A DNA stretch of 42,210 nt, taken from assembly GCA_020058975.1 (NCBI GenBank), contig JAGVDA010000489.1:1-42210 (forward strand), written 5' to 3'. This document shows, one piece after another, positions 1 through 10,169 of this stretch (the first letter of the stretch is position 1; each line of letters starts with the position of its first letter). The DNA is from Thermosynechococcus sp. WC_1 (GTDB lineage Bacteria > Cyanobacteriota > Cyanobacteriia > Thermosynechococcales > Thermosynechococcaceae). Position numbers and translations under genes: made by a program. The notes beneath the pieces are model-generated. The model saw nothing but the letters and a program-made list of their open reading frames with translations. It was not told the DNA's origin and did not search any database.

Positions 1-1890
1 AACCTGACCCACTCGTGTGGCAAGCCCAAAATCTGTTAGACAAATGTTGTGCGTGTCAGGATGGATCAGAATGCTGCTGGGATGAATGTTGTTGTGAATA
101 ATATCTTGCTCGTAGAGATAGTGCAAAATTTGACTCAGGGCGATCGCAATCTGTAGTCCTTTCTCTAATCCGTCTCGAAAGTGCCCTAGCCCTTGAGGAT
201 AGTGTTCTTGCAGCCAAGACCGGATATAAACACTGCCCAAATCTTTGCTAATGAGAACATAGCTATTTTGATAAGGCTCGAGGCTAAGATAGTGGATGAT
301 TCCGCTATGGTTCAGTGATTGTGTCAGGATAAATTCGTTACGAAACTGCATAAGATCAGATAACCTGGGCAGTTTCTGAGAAGGCAGCTTAATGGTTACA
401 GGGCAATGGTCAGATGTTCGTATCCCTCGATAGACTGAGATGCGAGGACTGGCTAAGAGTTCTTCAGTAATTTGATATCCTGCTAGGGCGAGATTCAAAT
501 ACGAACTTTTTTTGTCGCGGGTGCGCTGTTGGGGCTGCAAAGTTGTGGTGCTGTCCACACTTCGTAAAGATTGCTGCAACGCGTTATAAGTTTGCGCCTC
601 GCTGGTGCTTAGAAATTGATAATCAAGATAGCCCAGATTTTTACCCATAGCCCACGTTTGAGCATCTATGAGTGCTTGCCCTTGTAGCAAAAACGTGGAA
701 TCTGTTCGGTTAGAGTTCAGCCACTGCTGTAAGGCTTTGTAGTATGGGCGGAAGCGGGAGAGCTGGGCTTCTGCCCATTCTTCTGAAAAAACATAGCGAT
801 AAATTGGATTACGAACCCTTAAATAACCGTCCTTGTTTACGACCAATCCCGTCAGTCGAAGTTCGATTTGTTCTGCACTACTGTCTGCGATTACATTCTC
901 TTTTCTGAGAACGTCGATATAAAGATCCAGCAGTCGAATGGCACTGCTTTTATCGTATAAGAGGCGATCGCGCACTGTGCGAAGATGTTCTGGCTCATCT
1001 TGTGACTCCCAAGAATTGAGAATATAAGTTGTTACTAATCGTTGTAGCCATTGATCGGATGTTTCAGACGGTTGGGGAAGAACTTTATCAGGCCACTGTG
1101 CCTCTTGTAGTACCAACTGACATAATTTTTGCGTTAAAAAAGGTTGTCCCCCTGTCCAGTCCAAGATCCCTTGCAAAACAGAAGATGGGTCTGGCACTCT
1201 ATCCGCAAAACCAGACAATAAAGGGGTAGATTCAGCGTAGGTGATTCCCTCTAAAAAGATCGCTTTGCCAATATTAAAGGGCGTTTTCCGTTTATCGGCA
1301 ATGAGGTTAGAGGGTGTAGCAACCCCAAATAGTGCAAAAGTAAGTCGTTGGTAGGCCACCGATTGATTTCGTTTACTGTAGCATCCGCGAATCAATGCAA
1401 AAAAGTCATCCGATGGAAACGAAAGCCCTAAAACACTGTCTACTTCATCAATAAAAATAACAATTGCCCCAGCAACTTGAGGCAGTAAAATTGTTTCAAA
1501 AAATAAGGTAACTCGCTGTAGTTGAGAGATAACTTGATGCTCTTGCCACCATTTTGTAAAGTTTAGATCTAGGTTAAATTCTTTAATTAGTGTATGAATA
1601 ATACTGGCGTACCACTGTTCTGCCGTTAGATCTTGAGTGCCCAGCGTCGCGAGATCTAGGGTGGCACAATAAGCACCTTGCTGCTGCAAACGATACATCG
1701 TTCGCACCTGAAGACTAGATTTCCCCATCTGGCGCGAGTTTAAGACATAGCAAAACTCACCCTCTAATAAAGCCTTATAAAGCTCATCATCTGACTGACG
1801 TCGCACATAGCTCGGTGCGTCACAGGGCAATGCTCCGCCAACTTGATACGGTAGGGGGCTGGATGCTGCTAGGTTTTTAATAGATGTCAT
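1..1890 (-). CDS. AAA-like ATPase fused to a kinase-like domain (partial, runs off left edge)
   Basis: The minus strand is open from an ATG at 1890 to position 1: 630 codons without a stop, 3' end outside the window. The N-terminal part (about residues 1-400) is an AAA-like P-loop NTPase of the type common in cyanobacterial signalling proteins: Walker [10 protein letters not shown] near residues 51-59 and an acidic Walker B (FIDEVDS). Residues from about 470 resemble a Ser/Thr protein kinase: a glycine-loop-like stretch followed by VTIKLP (candidate ATP-binding Lys), then [10 protein letters not shown] where HRDxxxxN is expected, then TDFGL. The catalytic Asp of HRD appears replaced by Asn, so it may be a pseudokinase. 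Full-length relatives often continue into GAF and histidine-kinase domains, which cannot be checked here. Its start overlaps the stop of the upstream gene by 4 bases (ATGA), implying coupled translation and a shared signalling role. Confidence 0.8.
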   Translation of the reverse strand, partial: MTSIKNLAASSPLPYQVGGALPCDAPSYVRRQSDDELYKALLEGEFCYVLNSRQMGKSSLQVRTMYRLQQQGAYCATLDLATLGTQDLTAEQWYASIIHTLIKEFNLDLNFTKWWQEHQVISQLQRVTLFFETILLPQVAGAIVIFIDEVDSVLGLSFPSDDFFALIRGCYSKRNQSVAYQRLTFALFGVATPSNLIADKRKTPFNIGKAIFLEGITYAESTPLLSGFADRVPDPSSVLQGILDWTGGQPFLTQKLCQLVLQEAQWPDKVLPQPSETSDQWLQRLVTTYILNSWESQDEPEHLRTVRDRLLYDKSSAIRLLDLYIDVLRKENVIADSSAEQIELRLTGLVVNKDGYLRVRNPIYRYVFSEEWAEAQLSRFRPYYKALQQWLNSNRTDSTFLLQGQALIDAQTWAMGKNLGYLDYQFLSTSEAQTYNALQQSLRSVDSTTTLQPQQRTRDKKSSYLNLALAGYQITEELLASPRISVYRGIRTSDHCPVTIKLPSQKLPRLSDLMQFRNEFILTQSLNHSGIIHYLSLEPYQNSYVLISKDLGSVYIRSWLQEHYPQGLGHFRDGLEKGLQIAIALSQILHYLYEQDIIHNNIHPSSILIHPDTHNICLTDFGLATRVGQV

Positions 1891-3281
1891 CCTGATTCAA
1901 GCATTTGACGAAAGTATTGGCGATATAGCCGACAGCTCGGACGGGCACGCATCCCTGTCTCTAGAGAAACTAGCCCTAAACTTTCTAACTGAAAGCCCTG
2001 TACTGGCGCAAGCTCAATAGATTCATCTGAGTATACAATTTCTCTGAAGCTCGCCTCTAGGTCGGCATAGCGCTGCAGTTTTCGATACTGACTTCGTAGA
2101 TGTTCTTGAAACAAACTCGTGGATTGAAGCGGATCATCAAAGAGCTGCTTAATCGTCGTGCGCTGGTGGACTATCCCACTAAAAACTAAAGTAACGAGCT
2201 TGGGTTTTCCGCCAATCCAATCCATCAATTTAAGAATATCTAAGGGATCTAGCGTTAAATTAAACTTCTTAGCTAAGAGGCTAACCTGGGCAACATTAAA
2301 CTCTGGTAGTTCAATGGAAAGACCAATATTAAAGGGAGACTGATGTTTATTAAGCGGAATATACACTTCTGTAGAATGAATAACAATAAATCGACACCGT
2401 CGCCAAACATGACTGCTAGAATTGACATGTTTTGCCTTTTCACACCATGCTCGCAGCATTCCAAAAAAATCAGTTGCTAGTTTAGGATATTTAAACAGAA
2501 TATCGACATCATCTAAAGCAATAGCGATTGATTGATCTACGATGGGTAAAATAACGCGTTCTAGATAATTTGTGCAGTTATAGCTACTGCTAAAACAGGG
2601 TTCCCAATCGCTAGCAAAATGGTTAGGAATATTGAGCTGATCTCCAATATTTAGGCAAAACCACTGCAAAAATTTATCTAACCCTGAAAACGTGTCGCTA
2701 TCTGCCAGGCGGAAACTCAAAATAACTGGAGTAATGCTATGTTGCTGGGCATGGTGCAAAATCTGGCTTGCCAACAGGGTTTTTCCCATTTCTTGGGGCG
2801 CTTTAATCCGGATCAGTGCCCCTTCTTGCACAATCGCTTCGTAGCATTGCGCTTCAATTGGAAACCGCTCAACATAACTGCTCGACACCCAGGGTTCTAT
2901 CTTTGTATCAATCTCTGACGCGCGATCGCCACGATTGATCGGATCACGAAAAGACTTTGGAGCCTGATTAAGTTGAGTCATTAGAATGGTCTGAAAATTA
3001 CTCTTTGTAACTTTCAGACCCAATTTTGCAGATAAAAGTTGCCATAGCTGTGCCCCCATTAAGCGGACATAGCTAGATTCGTATCCTAATTGCTCGGCAA
3101 TATCTCGATAGGTTGCACCAAGCCAGCATTGACAGAAGATGGCATCTTGTACTGAATTTAGTGTTTCTTTATCTAAAATTTTCGGAAGATATGCTCGAAC
3201 TAGCGCAAGTTTTTCGATGCTATATCCTAATCTTGGCACCGATATATCACTATCGTCATTCTTTTTTAAAAATTCAACCAT
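1887..3281 (-). CDS. HTH plus P-loop ATPase signalling protein (vWA-MoxR-associated type N-terminus)
   Basis: 464 residues. The N-terminal ~95 residues look like the helix-turn-helix domain often found at the start of cyanobacterial AAA-like signalling proteins (motif [18 protein letters not shown], then a recognition-helix-like [14 protein letters not shown]). A P-loop NTPase follows: Walker [13 protein letters not shown] near residue 162-173 and a Walker B-like [10 protein letters not shown] near 254-263. It ends with a winged-helix-like region ([22 protein letters not shown]). No membrane segment is visible. The ATG at 3281 is the first in frame. The stop overlaps the start of the downstream AAA/kinase gene, so the two probably form one signalling unit. 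It is divergent from the PKS operon, so a link to PKS control is possible but unproven. Confidence 0.7.
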   Translation of the reverse strand: MVEFLKKNDDSDISVPRLGYSIEKLALVRAYLPKILDKETLNSVQDAIFCQCWLGATYRDIAEQLGYESSYVRLMGAQLWQLLSAKLGLKVTKSNFQTILMTQLNQAPKSFRDPINRGDRASEIDTKIEPWVSSSYVERFPIEAQCYEAIVQEGALIRIKAPQEMGKTLLASQILHHAQQHSITPVILSFRLADSDTFSGLDKFLQWFCLNIGDQLNIPNHFASDWEPCFSSSYNCTNYLERVILPIVDQSIAIALDDVDILFKYPKLATDFFGMLRAWCEKAKHVNSSSHVWRRCRFIVIHSTEVYIPLNKHQSPFNIGLSIELPEFNVAQVSLLAKKFNLTLDPLDILKLMDWIGGKPKLVTLVFSGIVHQRTTIKQLFDDPLQSTSLFQEHLRSQYRKLQRYADLEASFREIVYSDESIELAPVQGFQLESLGLVSLETGMRARPSCRLYRQYFRQMLESG

Positions 3282-3367
3282 ATTTATAAATCAAAAAATC
3301 ATGCAAGAAAACAACTTTCAAAAGATTAATGTATGGATTCCATAAAACTACTGAGTCAGATGAGCGG

Positions 3368-3382
3368 TTGAGTTAAACTCAA
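3368..3382. promoter_or_regulatory. 15-bp palindrome, candidate operator
   Basis: TTGAGTTAAACTCAA has perfect 7-bp arms around a single central base. It sits about 340 bases before the PKS start and about 90 bases before the start of the divergent signalling gene. Protein-binding is inferred from symmetry only. Confidence 0.3.
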
Positions 3383-3390
3383 TCATGGTG

Positions 3391-3423
3391 TTTGTTTTTG
3401 TTTGTTTTTGTTTGTTTTTGTTG
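3391..3423. repeat. Tandem decamer repeat (TTTGTTTTTG x3)
   Basis: Three exact head-to-tail copies of TTTGTTTTTG at 3391-3420, followed by TTG. It is a simple pyrimidine/G repeat between divergent genes. Such repeats can change copy number by slippage. Confidence 0.85.
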
Positions 3424-3724
3424 GTGCTACTAACGCTTCTAGCATATTTCATTGCTAGTCTTCTTTGTTTCTGTTATACCAGATGGTACGAATTTTAATA
3501 AGGTTTGCTGTCTTTGTTGATTCAATATGAGATATCAAAATCCATTGATTCATTCATATATCACTATTGAATATACATCCCAAACTTTGATGTTGCGACA
3601 TCGCCTAAAAATGAAGGCTTTAAAGTTGTTAGGAATTTAGAAATCTGGTTCAGTTAAACTTTTGAGAAAAATAGTTTCCGCGTCAAAATTTGTTTCGCAA
3701 TAGTGATTTAGTCAGAGTACCCAG

Positions 3725-6700
3725 ATGAAAGACCAACTTTCAAAATCTATTGATTTTCATGCGTCTGGAGCAGATCCATCGGCGATCGCAGTGGTTGGCA
3801 TGGCATGCCGAATGCCGAAAGGACTAGAAAGCATTGATAACCTATGGCAGGCACTGAAGACCAAATTCAGTGCCATTGACACCGTACCGCCAGAGCGCTG
3901 GACAGTGGATCGATACTATTCCTCTAATCCGAACGTTAAGGGTAAAACCTACATGCATCGGGGTGGATTTTTGACCCATGATGTCAGCCAATTCGACGCC
4001 TCATTTTTTGGTATTTCGCCCCGAGACGCTGAAAACATGGATCCGCAGCAGCGGCTTTTGCTGGAAGTCGTTTGGGAAGCCTTTGAAAATTCAGGTTTAT
4101 CTTTGCCAGACTATGCGGGGCGCAAAGTGGGCGTCTACTCTGGCGGATTCATGATGGATCACATGATCAATCAGATGGGTCAACCTAATCGATCCGCCAT
4201 CAACCAAAACACCGCTGCGGGCATGATGATGACGATGTTGTCCAATCGCATCTCTCATACCTTTGACCTGCGAGGTCCCAGCTTATCAATTGACACCGCC
4301 TGTTCATCGTCTTTGGTGGCATTTCACTACGCTTGTCAAGATTTATGGCATGGGATCACTGAAATGGCTGTCGTGGGCGGCTCAAACGTGATGCTACGCC
4401 CCGAATACCCCATGGGCATGAGTAAAGGTCATTTCTTGTCGCGCGATGGCGAGTGCAAGTCGTTTGATGCTCGAGCGGATGGCTATGGGCGCGGAGAAGG
4501 TGCTGGCGCGATATTGTTAAAACCCCTAGCTGCCGCGTTAGCAGATGGCGACCCGATTTTAGCAACCGTTATCGGGACGGGGAGCAATCAGGATGGACAT
4601 ACGCCAGGTATTTCTATGCCGAGTGGCGAAGCGCAGCAGGCGCTGATTCGAGAAGTGGTTGAAAGATACTCTATCGACCCAAGAGAAGTGCGGTACGTTG
4701 AGTGTCATGGCACCGGAACCGCTATTGGCGACCCAACGGAAGCTAGGGCGATCGGCTCTGTCTATGGTGCGGCCAGAAAAGACCTTAGCCCAACCGTGAT
4801 TGGATCGGTCAAGAGTAATATTGGTCACTTAGAAGCAGCGGCTGGTGTCGCCGGCGTGATCAAAGCGGTGTTAACCCTGATGTACCGACAGGCCTTTCCG
4901 CTAGCAAATTTACAGAACCCTAATCCAGATATCCCCTTTGACGAATTAAACCTGCGCTTAGCGGATGATCTCATTGCTCTAGGCGATGCAGATGAAGATT
5001 TTTGTGTGGCGGTCAATTCTTTTGGATATGGTGGCTCGAACGCCCATGTGGTAATGCGAACAGCACCTGTTGTGGTCAGTCATGATGCAGACGAAGCCCC
5101 CCGTCCGCGCCAGTTCCCCTATTTTCTGCCGATCTCAGCACGAAACCCTAAGGCAATCAGCGTATTGGCAAGCAAGTACGCTGCGATGCTTCGGGATGGC
5201 GTAGATCTTGCAGACTTGCTGTACTCAGCGTCTCTCAAACGCGCTCACCTGTCCCATCGGGCAGTCGTCAAAGGGGATAATTGCGAACAGCTTATTGCCG
5301 CGCTAGAAGCGCTCTCGCGCAATGAAGAAAGTGAAGATATTGTGCAGGGCGTTGAGCCGTATCAAGGGCATCGCAAGCCAGTGTTTGTGTTTACTGGGAT
5401 GGGTCCCCAGTGGTGGGCAATGGGACAAGAACTCTATCGTGATGAGCCGATCTATCGGGCAGCGGTAGAGAAGGCTGACGCAATTTTTACAGAGATTTCG
5501 GGCTTCTCTATTCTTGCCGAAATGCTCAAGCCCGAAGAAGCGTCGCAGATTACCCGTACTCAGTTTGCTCAGCCGTCGAACCTTCTGATTCAGATTGGGA
5601 TTTTGGCTGTACTCCGTGCCTCTGGTATTCAACCTGGCGCGGTTATCGGTCATTCTGTAGGGGAAATTGGCTCAGCCTATGCAGCAGGCGTGCTGTCACT
5701 GCGAGATGCCTTAATTGTGAGCTATCACCGGAGTCATTTGCAGGCAACCTGTGCTGGGACGGGGGCAATGTTGGCAGTGGGGTTGGGCAAAGAACAGGTA
5801 TTCGCACGGATCGCACACTGTACCGACCGCGTGTCCATTGCGGCGGTGAATAGCCCCACGACTGTCACCCTTGCCGGAGATGAAAACGATCTCAATCACT
5901 TAGCTATTACTTTGACCGAAGAAGGGATCTTTAATCGCAAGTTAGAGGTAGAGGTTCCCTATCACAGCCCGATGATGGATCGAATTCTGGAGCCGTTGGC
6001 GAAGGCACTGGAGAGTATTCACCCCACTGCACCTCAAATTCCGCTTTACTCTACGGTTACAGGGGCGAGGGTTGAAGGTAATTCTTACGGCGCAGACTAC
6101 TGGCTGCTGAATACGCGGCAGTCTGTGGAGTTTGCAACGGCGATCGCCACCATGATTGCGGATGGCTACAATACCTTTCTAGAAGTTGGCCCTCACCCAG
6201 TCTTGGCAACCTCTTTGCGTGACTGTATCAAACTGGCAGATAAAGACTGTCGCACCGCGTTTACGCTGCGGCGCAAAACACCCGAACGCTCGTCACTGCA
6301 TCGGGCGATCGCCAGTATTTACACCTGTGGCTGTGACATTGATTGGGCGATTCACAACGGGAATGGTCAATTTATCCAACTTCCCAACTATGCCTGGCAG
6401 CGAGAACGCTTTTGGATGGAAACCGAGCGCGGTAGGCAAGATCGCATCGCACCGATTGACTATCCCATTCTTGGCATTCAAGAAGCGCCTGCCGCCCCAG
6501 TATGGCGAACTGATATCGACCACGAACCACTGCGCTATCTGCGCGATCACGTCGTAATTGGCCTCGCCATTTTGCCTGCTGCTGCCTATATCGAATCGCT
6601 GCTCGAACTAGGAAGAGTGCAGTTTGAAGACGCCACGGCGATTGTGATTCGGAATCTGAAGATCTTTGCACCAATGATTATTACCGCCGATCGCGGATTA

Positions 6701-9700
6701 GATTCTGTCACCGCCTTTGAGCCATCTACCGGATCGGCAACCATTCGCGGACTCGAAAACGGGAAACTAGGCAGTGGTCAAGTCCACATCACAGCGAAAC
6801 TATCTGGATTGGAGAGTTTTGAGCCATGTCAGCTTAATCTGGCTCTATTGTTCCAAGAATTTTGCCAGCCCGAAAATGTGGCTGAGTTTTATAAAAAGCT
6901 GGCACAAATCGATCTGACCTATGGTCCTGCGTTCCAAACCATTCGCCAACTGTTTGTGAATCAATCTGCAGGTCGAGTGCTATCTCGTATTGAAATGCAG
7001 CCAGAACTTACTGATAACCTGTCGCTGTACTGTATCCATCCCACCGTTTTAGATGCCTGTTTTCAATCTTTAATGGCGATGCTGGCTGACTCAGACACCA
7101 CTTATTTGCCAACTGGATTTGGTGAAATGTGCGTTTACGCCCATCAGCTCCCCGCTCATATTTGGTGCTTAGCAGAAATTGTCGAGCAGAACGATCGCTA
7201 TATTGATTGCAATCTAAACATCCTGGACGACGAGGGGAATGTCCTTGCAACCATCCGAGGCATGAGATCGACGGCGGCGGCCAAAAAAGAGCGCACCGAC
7301 CGATTTGGCGATCGCGTGAAGCGACAAATTTTGGCCTATGAATGGGCCTATGGCGAAACCCTTAACGAAGCGAAACGCTTAGGCTATTGGCTAGTGGTGA
7401 GCGCTGACCATTCGGTGGCTCAAGATACCATCCGTCAGCTTGAAAACTATGGTGCGATTGGGGTGTTCTCTGTCGCAGTTGGTGACACCTTTCGTGAAGA
7501 AGACGGGCAGATTGTCGCGGTTCGTCATGGGAGCGTTGAAGATGCCCAGGCCGTTTTGAGTCGCTATGGCGAACTAGACGGCATCGCCTTTATGCATGGA
7601 TTAGCTGTCAACGCCGAGACTGACCCAACGGGTGAACGCGCGGTGAGTACGACGATCGCCTTTACGCAAGCCGCTATTGGGCAACAGTATGAAGTCTGTC
7701 CGCGCATCTATATGGTGACTCAATCTGCCTTTGCGGTTAATGAGAATGAGACATCTATTCAGCCCAACCAAACGGCGCTCAATGGCTTTACGAGAGTTGC
7801 CTTTAATGAATTGGAAGGGTTTCGGTGTAGCACGATTGATTTACCCGCACGCATCAATGAAGACATCATTGACAACCTTGCTCTAGAGCTACTGTGCGAC
7901 GATCTCCATGATGAGGTGGCACTGCGCGGTAACTTGCGACTCGTTAGCGAACTTCTCGATAGCACGATGCTCACCCAGGATCGCGTCACGTACAAGCATC
8001 TAGATGACAACCATCCCGTGTTAGTGCGTCCGCTGCGAGCCGATTGTGAAAGCATCGGCATGGTGAGAATTTTAGCGACCAACCCCACAACTGCTGCTAC
8101 TCTCGGCGCAGATGGAATTCAGTTACGGGTCGAGGCGACCATCATGCCGTCGAGCTTACGTCTAGAGCCATCGTCTGATGTCATTCAACAGCCTGTTGTT
8201 GAAGTGGTCGGTGAGGTTATTGCGGTTGGGGATGATGTCACTGACCTCGCTCCAGGCACACGAGTTTGCGGTTTTGCCCCCGCCGATCTTGGCAGTCATT
8301 TGTCGGGTGCGCGCAGTCAGTTTTATCTGGTGCCCATTGACACCAGCGCCAATGCAACGGCACTCGTTAGTACCATTGGTGCCGTTACCCGCGCCGAAAG
8401 TGCGATCGCCACCCTAGACCTAATGGCGGGGGATAAAGCACTGGTCTATGGAGATACCTTGGGTCTCATTGTGGCCGAAGCGCTTCAGCGTAAAGACATT
8501 GCCGTTACCCTTCTGTGTAACCAGCCCGACACCCTAGACCCTCAGATTGCAGAGAAATATCCCATTTTCTCAATCTGCCCCGAAGCCATTCACCGTGCCG
8601 TCACTACACAAACCGACGGGGCTGGCTTCACGTTTTTGGTGGCACCAATGCAGCAGTGGACTCAATCCTTTGATTTAGGAATGCTGCAAACTGGCGGCTA
8701 TGCCATTGATACCGATGATGTTGCCAGTCCGGTTTGTGTCACTCAACAGACCGTCGCTCGTACCGATATGACCGTGCTGCTACAGCGCCCTCGCCGTCTA
8801 CAACGAACCTTGCAGGCTGTCATTGATGGCATTGTGAATAACACCATTGCGCCACTCCCTGCCCTAGAAGTTTCCATCGCCGATATCGCTTGGCAAAAGC
8901 TGGGCATCTCAGAAACCAAATCTACATTGGTACTGACCTACGAAACGGGCAACCGCGATTTACCTGTCGTTGAGCAAGACCAGATGCAGTTTAAGGCAGA
9001 TGCCACCTATCTGGTCACAGGCGGGTTTGGGGGCTTCGGGCAAAAAACGGCAGAGTGGCTGGTGCAGAATGGGGCGCGGCATCTCGTCTTAACCGGACGC
9101 ACAGGAGCCGATACAGCCGAGCGCAAAGCGATTGTCCAACGTCTAGAAGCGATGGGTGCAACGGTTAAACCAGTCGCTTGCGATACGGCAGACTATGGGC
9201 GACTCAGTGAATTATTTGCTGAGATTGACCGTGAACTGCCCTCTCTCAAGGGCGTATTCCACTCCGGCGCACTCATTATCGACCAGCCCATTGCTGAAAT
9301 TGATCCAGATACCAGCCATACCGTCATGCAGAGTAAAGCGCTTGGCGGTTGGAACCTACATCGGTTAACGCAATCGCTAGAACTCGATCATTTTGTACTC
9401 TACTCCTCCATTGCAAACCTCGTCGGTAATGGTCGCCAAGCCGTTTATAGCGCAGCCAATGGCTTTTTGAATGGACTAGCCTATTTCCGCAAAGCACAGG
9501 GGCTACCCGCCACCAGCGTAAATTGGGGGGCGATCGCCGATGTGGGCGTGGTGGCTCAAGACGAAAAACTAGAAGAATTTCTCCGGTATACGGGGCTGCG
9601 GGGCATCAATTCTGCCGAGGCATTAGATGTCCTTAAAGTGGGGCTTGCCCGTAATGTTACCCAGTTTGGCGTAACGGTCATTTCGAGTTGGGCAGACTGG

Positions 9701-10138
9701 GCAAGGTTTGAAACACGCGGTGCAACATCACCCCGATTTGCCAGCCTCATTGCTGCCGACAGCCAAGGCAAAGATAACTCGATGCGAGATGTATTGATGG
9801 GTGAGCTATTGCAGTTGGGGTCAGACGAACAGGTCGATCTTCTGGCTAGCCTAATTCTTGAAATTATTGCATCGGTGCTTAAATCCGACCCCGCCAGCAT
9901 TCCCGTTGAGCAGTCTATTGACCGATTTGGGGTTGATTCCCTCATGGCGACTGAAATTCAGATGCTTTTAGATAGCCAGCTTGGGCTAAACATCTCAATT
10001 ATGGAGCTATTGGGCGATGCAACCATTCGCTCCCTCGCTAAACAATCGCTCAAATCTTTGCTGAGTTCGCCCTCGACCGTGGCAACCATCTCTAGCGGAG
10101 TCAACGCTCCTGCTGGGGAAGTGGCGATCGCCGCTTAA
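3725..10138 (+). CDS. Single-module type I polyketide synthase (KS-AT-DH-psiER-KR-ACP)
   Basis: 2137 residues. KS, about 20-445: active Cys193 in DTACSSS, His328 in CHGTGT, His368 in NIGHLEAA. AT, about 550-870: Ser644 in GHSVGE; PYHSPMMD around His747. Its aromatic residue before His leans to malonyl, but this is uncertain. DH, about 905-1190: His942 in HVVIGLAILP and Asp1110/Gln1114 in LDACFQ. Residues ~1200-1420 look like a KR structural half. Residues ~1430-1720 are an ER-like domain (GEVIAVGDDVTDLAPGTRV) whose NADPH loop reads VYGDTLGLIVAEAL instead of a GGVG motif, so it is probably inactive. KR, about 1755-1990: TGGFGGFG, Lys1871, Ser1894/1895, Tyr1908, Asn1912. ACP: Ser2072 in GVDSLMA. 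There is no thioesterase. The order matches mycocerosic-acid-synthase-like, highly reducing iterative PKSs. It is the first gene of an operon whose next gene, an alpha-oxoamine synthase, lies 31 bases downstream. Confidence 0.95.
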   Translation: MKDQLSKSIDFHASGADPSAIAVVGMACRMPKGLESIDNLWQALKTKFSAIDTVPPERWTVDRYYSSNPNVKGKTYMHRGGFLTHDVSQFDASFFGISPRDAENMDPQQRLLLEVVWEAFENSGLSLPDYAGRKVGVYSGGFMMDHMINQMGQPNRSAINQNTAAGMMMTMLSNRISHTFDLRGPSLSIDTACSSSLVAFHYACQDLWHGITEMAVVGGSNVMLRPEYPMGMSKGHFLSRDGECKSFDARADGYGRGEGAGAILLKPLAAALADGDPILATVIGTGSNQDGHTPGISMPSGEAQQALIREVVERYSIDPREVRYVECHGTGTAIGDPTEARAIGSVYGAARKDLSPTVIGSVKSNIGHLEAAAGVAGVIKAVLTLMYRQAFPLANLQNPNPDIPFDELNLRLADDLIALGDADEDFCVAVNSFGYGGSNAHVVMRTAPVVVSHDADEAPRPRQFPYFLPISARNPKAISVLASKYAAMLRDGVDLADLLYSASLKRAHLSHRAVVKGDNCEQLIAALEALSRNEESEDIVQGVEPYQGHRKPVFVFTGMGPQWWAMGQELYRDEPIYRAAVEKADAIFTEISGFSILAEMLKPEEASQITRTQFAQPSNLLIQIGILAVLRASGIQPGAVIGHSVGEIGSAYAAGVLSLRDALIVSYHRSHLQATCAGTGAMLAVGLGKEQVFARIAHCTDRVSIAAVNSPTTVTLAGDENDLNHLAITLTEEGIFNRKLEVEVPYHSPMMDRILEPLAKALESIHPTAPQIPLYSTVTGARVEGNSYGADYWLLNTRQSVEFATAIATMIADGYNTFLEVGPHPVLATSLRDCIKLADKDCRTAFTLRRKTPERSSLHRAIASIYTCGCDIDWAIHNGNGQFIQLPNYAWQRERFWMETERGRQDRIAPIDYPILGIQEAPAAPVWRTDIDHEPLRYLRDHVVIGLAILPAAAYIESLLELGRVQFEDATAIVIRNLKIFAPMIITADRGLDSVTAFEPSTGSATIRGLENGKLGSGQVHITAKLSGLESFEPCQLNLALLFQEFCQPENVAEFYKKLAQIDLTYGPAFQTIRQLFVNQSAGRVLSRIEMQPELTDNLSLYCIHPTVLDACFQSLMAMLADSDTTYLPTGFGEMCVYAHQLPAHIWCLAEIVEQNDRYIDCNLNILDDEGNVLATIRGMRSTAAAKKERTDRFGDRVKRQILAYEWAYGETLNEAKRLGYWLVVSADHSVAQDTIRQLENYGAIGVFSVAVGDTFREEDGQIVAVRHGSVEDAQAVLSRYGELDGIAFMHGLAVNAETDPTGERAVSTTIAFTQAAIGQQYEVCPRIYMVTQSAFAVNENETSIQPNQTALNGFTRVAFNELEGFRCSTIDLPARINEDIIDNLALELLCDDLHDEVALRGNLRLVSELLDSTMLTQDRVTYKHLDDNHPVLVRPLRADCESIGMVRILATNPTTAATLGADGIQLRVEATIMPSSLRLEPSSDVIQQPVVEVVGEVIAVGDDVTDLAPGTRVCGFAPADLGSHLSGARSQFYLVPIDTSANATALVSTIGAVTRAESAIATLDLMAGDKALVYGDTLGLIVAEALQRKDIAVTLLCNQPDTLDPQIAEKYPIFSICPEAIHRAVTTQTDGAGFTFLVAPMQQWTQSFDLGMLQTGGYAIDTDDVASPVCVTQQTVARTDMTVLLQRPRRLQRTLQAVIDGIVNNTIAPLPALEVSIADIAWQKLGISETKSTLVLTYETGNRDLPVVEQDQMQFKADATYLVTGGFGGFGQKTAEWLVQNGARHLVLTGRTGADTAERKAIVQRLEAMGATVKPVACDTADYGRLSELFAEIDRELPSLKGVFHSGALIIDQPIAEIDPDTSHTVMQSKALGGWNLHRLTQSLELDHFVLYSSIANLVGNGRQAVYSAANGFLNGLAYFRKAQGLPATSVNWGAIADVGVVAQDEKLEEFLRYTGLRGINSAEALDVLKVGLARNVTQFGVTVISSWADWARFETRGATSPRFASLIAADSQGKDNSMRDVLMGELLQLGSDEQVDLLASLILEIIASVLKSDPASIPVEQSIDRFGVDSLMATEIQMLLDSQLGLNISIMELLGDATIRSLAKQSLKSLLSSPSTVATISSGVNAPAGEVAIAA

Positions 10139-10169
10139 AAATATTTCTTGAATCTACCCATTGACAACC

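Larger units (their letters stand above)
3282..3724. promoter_or_regulatory. Divergent intergenic region upstream of the PKS operon
   Basis: 443 bases between the signalling pair (minus) and the PKS (plus). It must hold promoters for both directions. It is AT-rich and contains a 15-bp palindrome at 3368-3382 and a tandem decamer repeat at 3391-3420, listed separately. I see no convincing ORF or RNA gene, and no clear Shine-Dalgarno sequence directly before the PKS ATG at 3725. Confidence 0.5.

Noticed and set aside
1029-1229. Short plus-strand ORF at the left end
   Set aside because: It lies antisense within the continuous minus-strand frame of the AAA/kinase gene and has no recognisable motif.
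3725-10138. Calling the PKS HglE (heterocyst glycolipid synthase) because a DevBCA exporter lies nearby
   Set aside because: Domain order differs (here KS-AT-DH-ER-KR-ACP in one protein with an oxoamine synthase partner) and no hglC/hglD/hetN-type neighbours are present. Only a functional analogy is kept.
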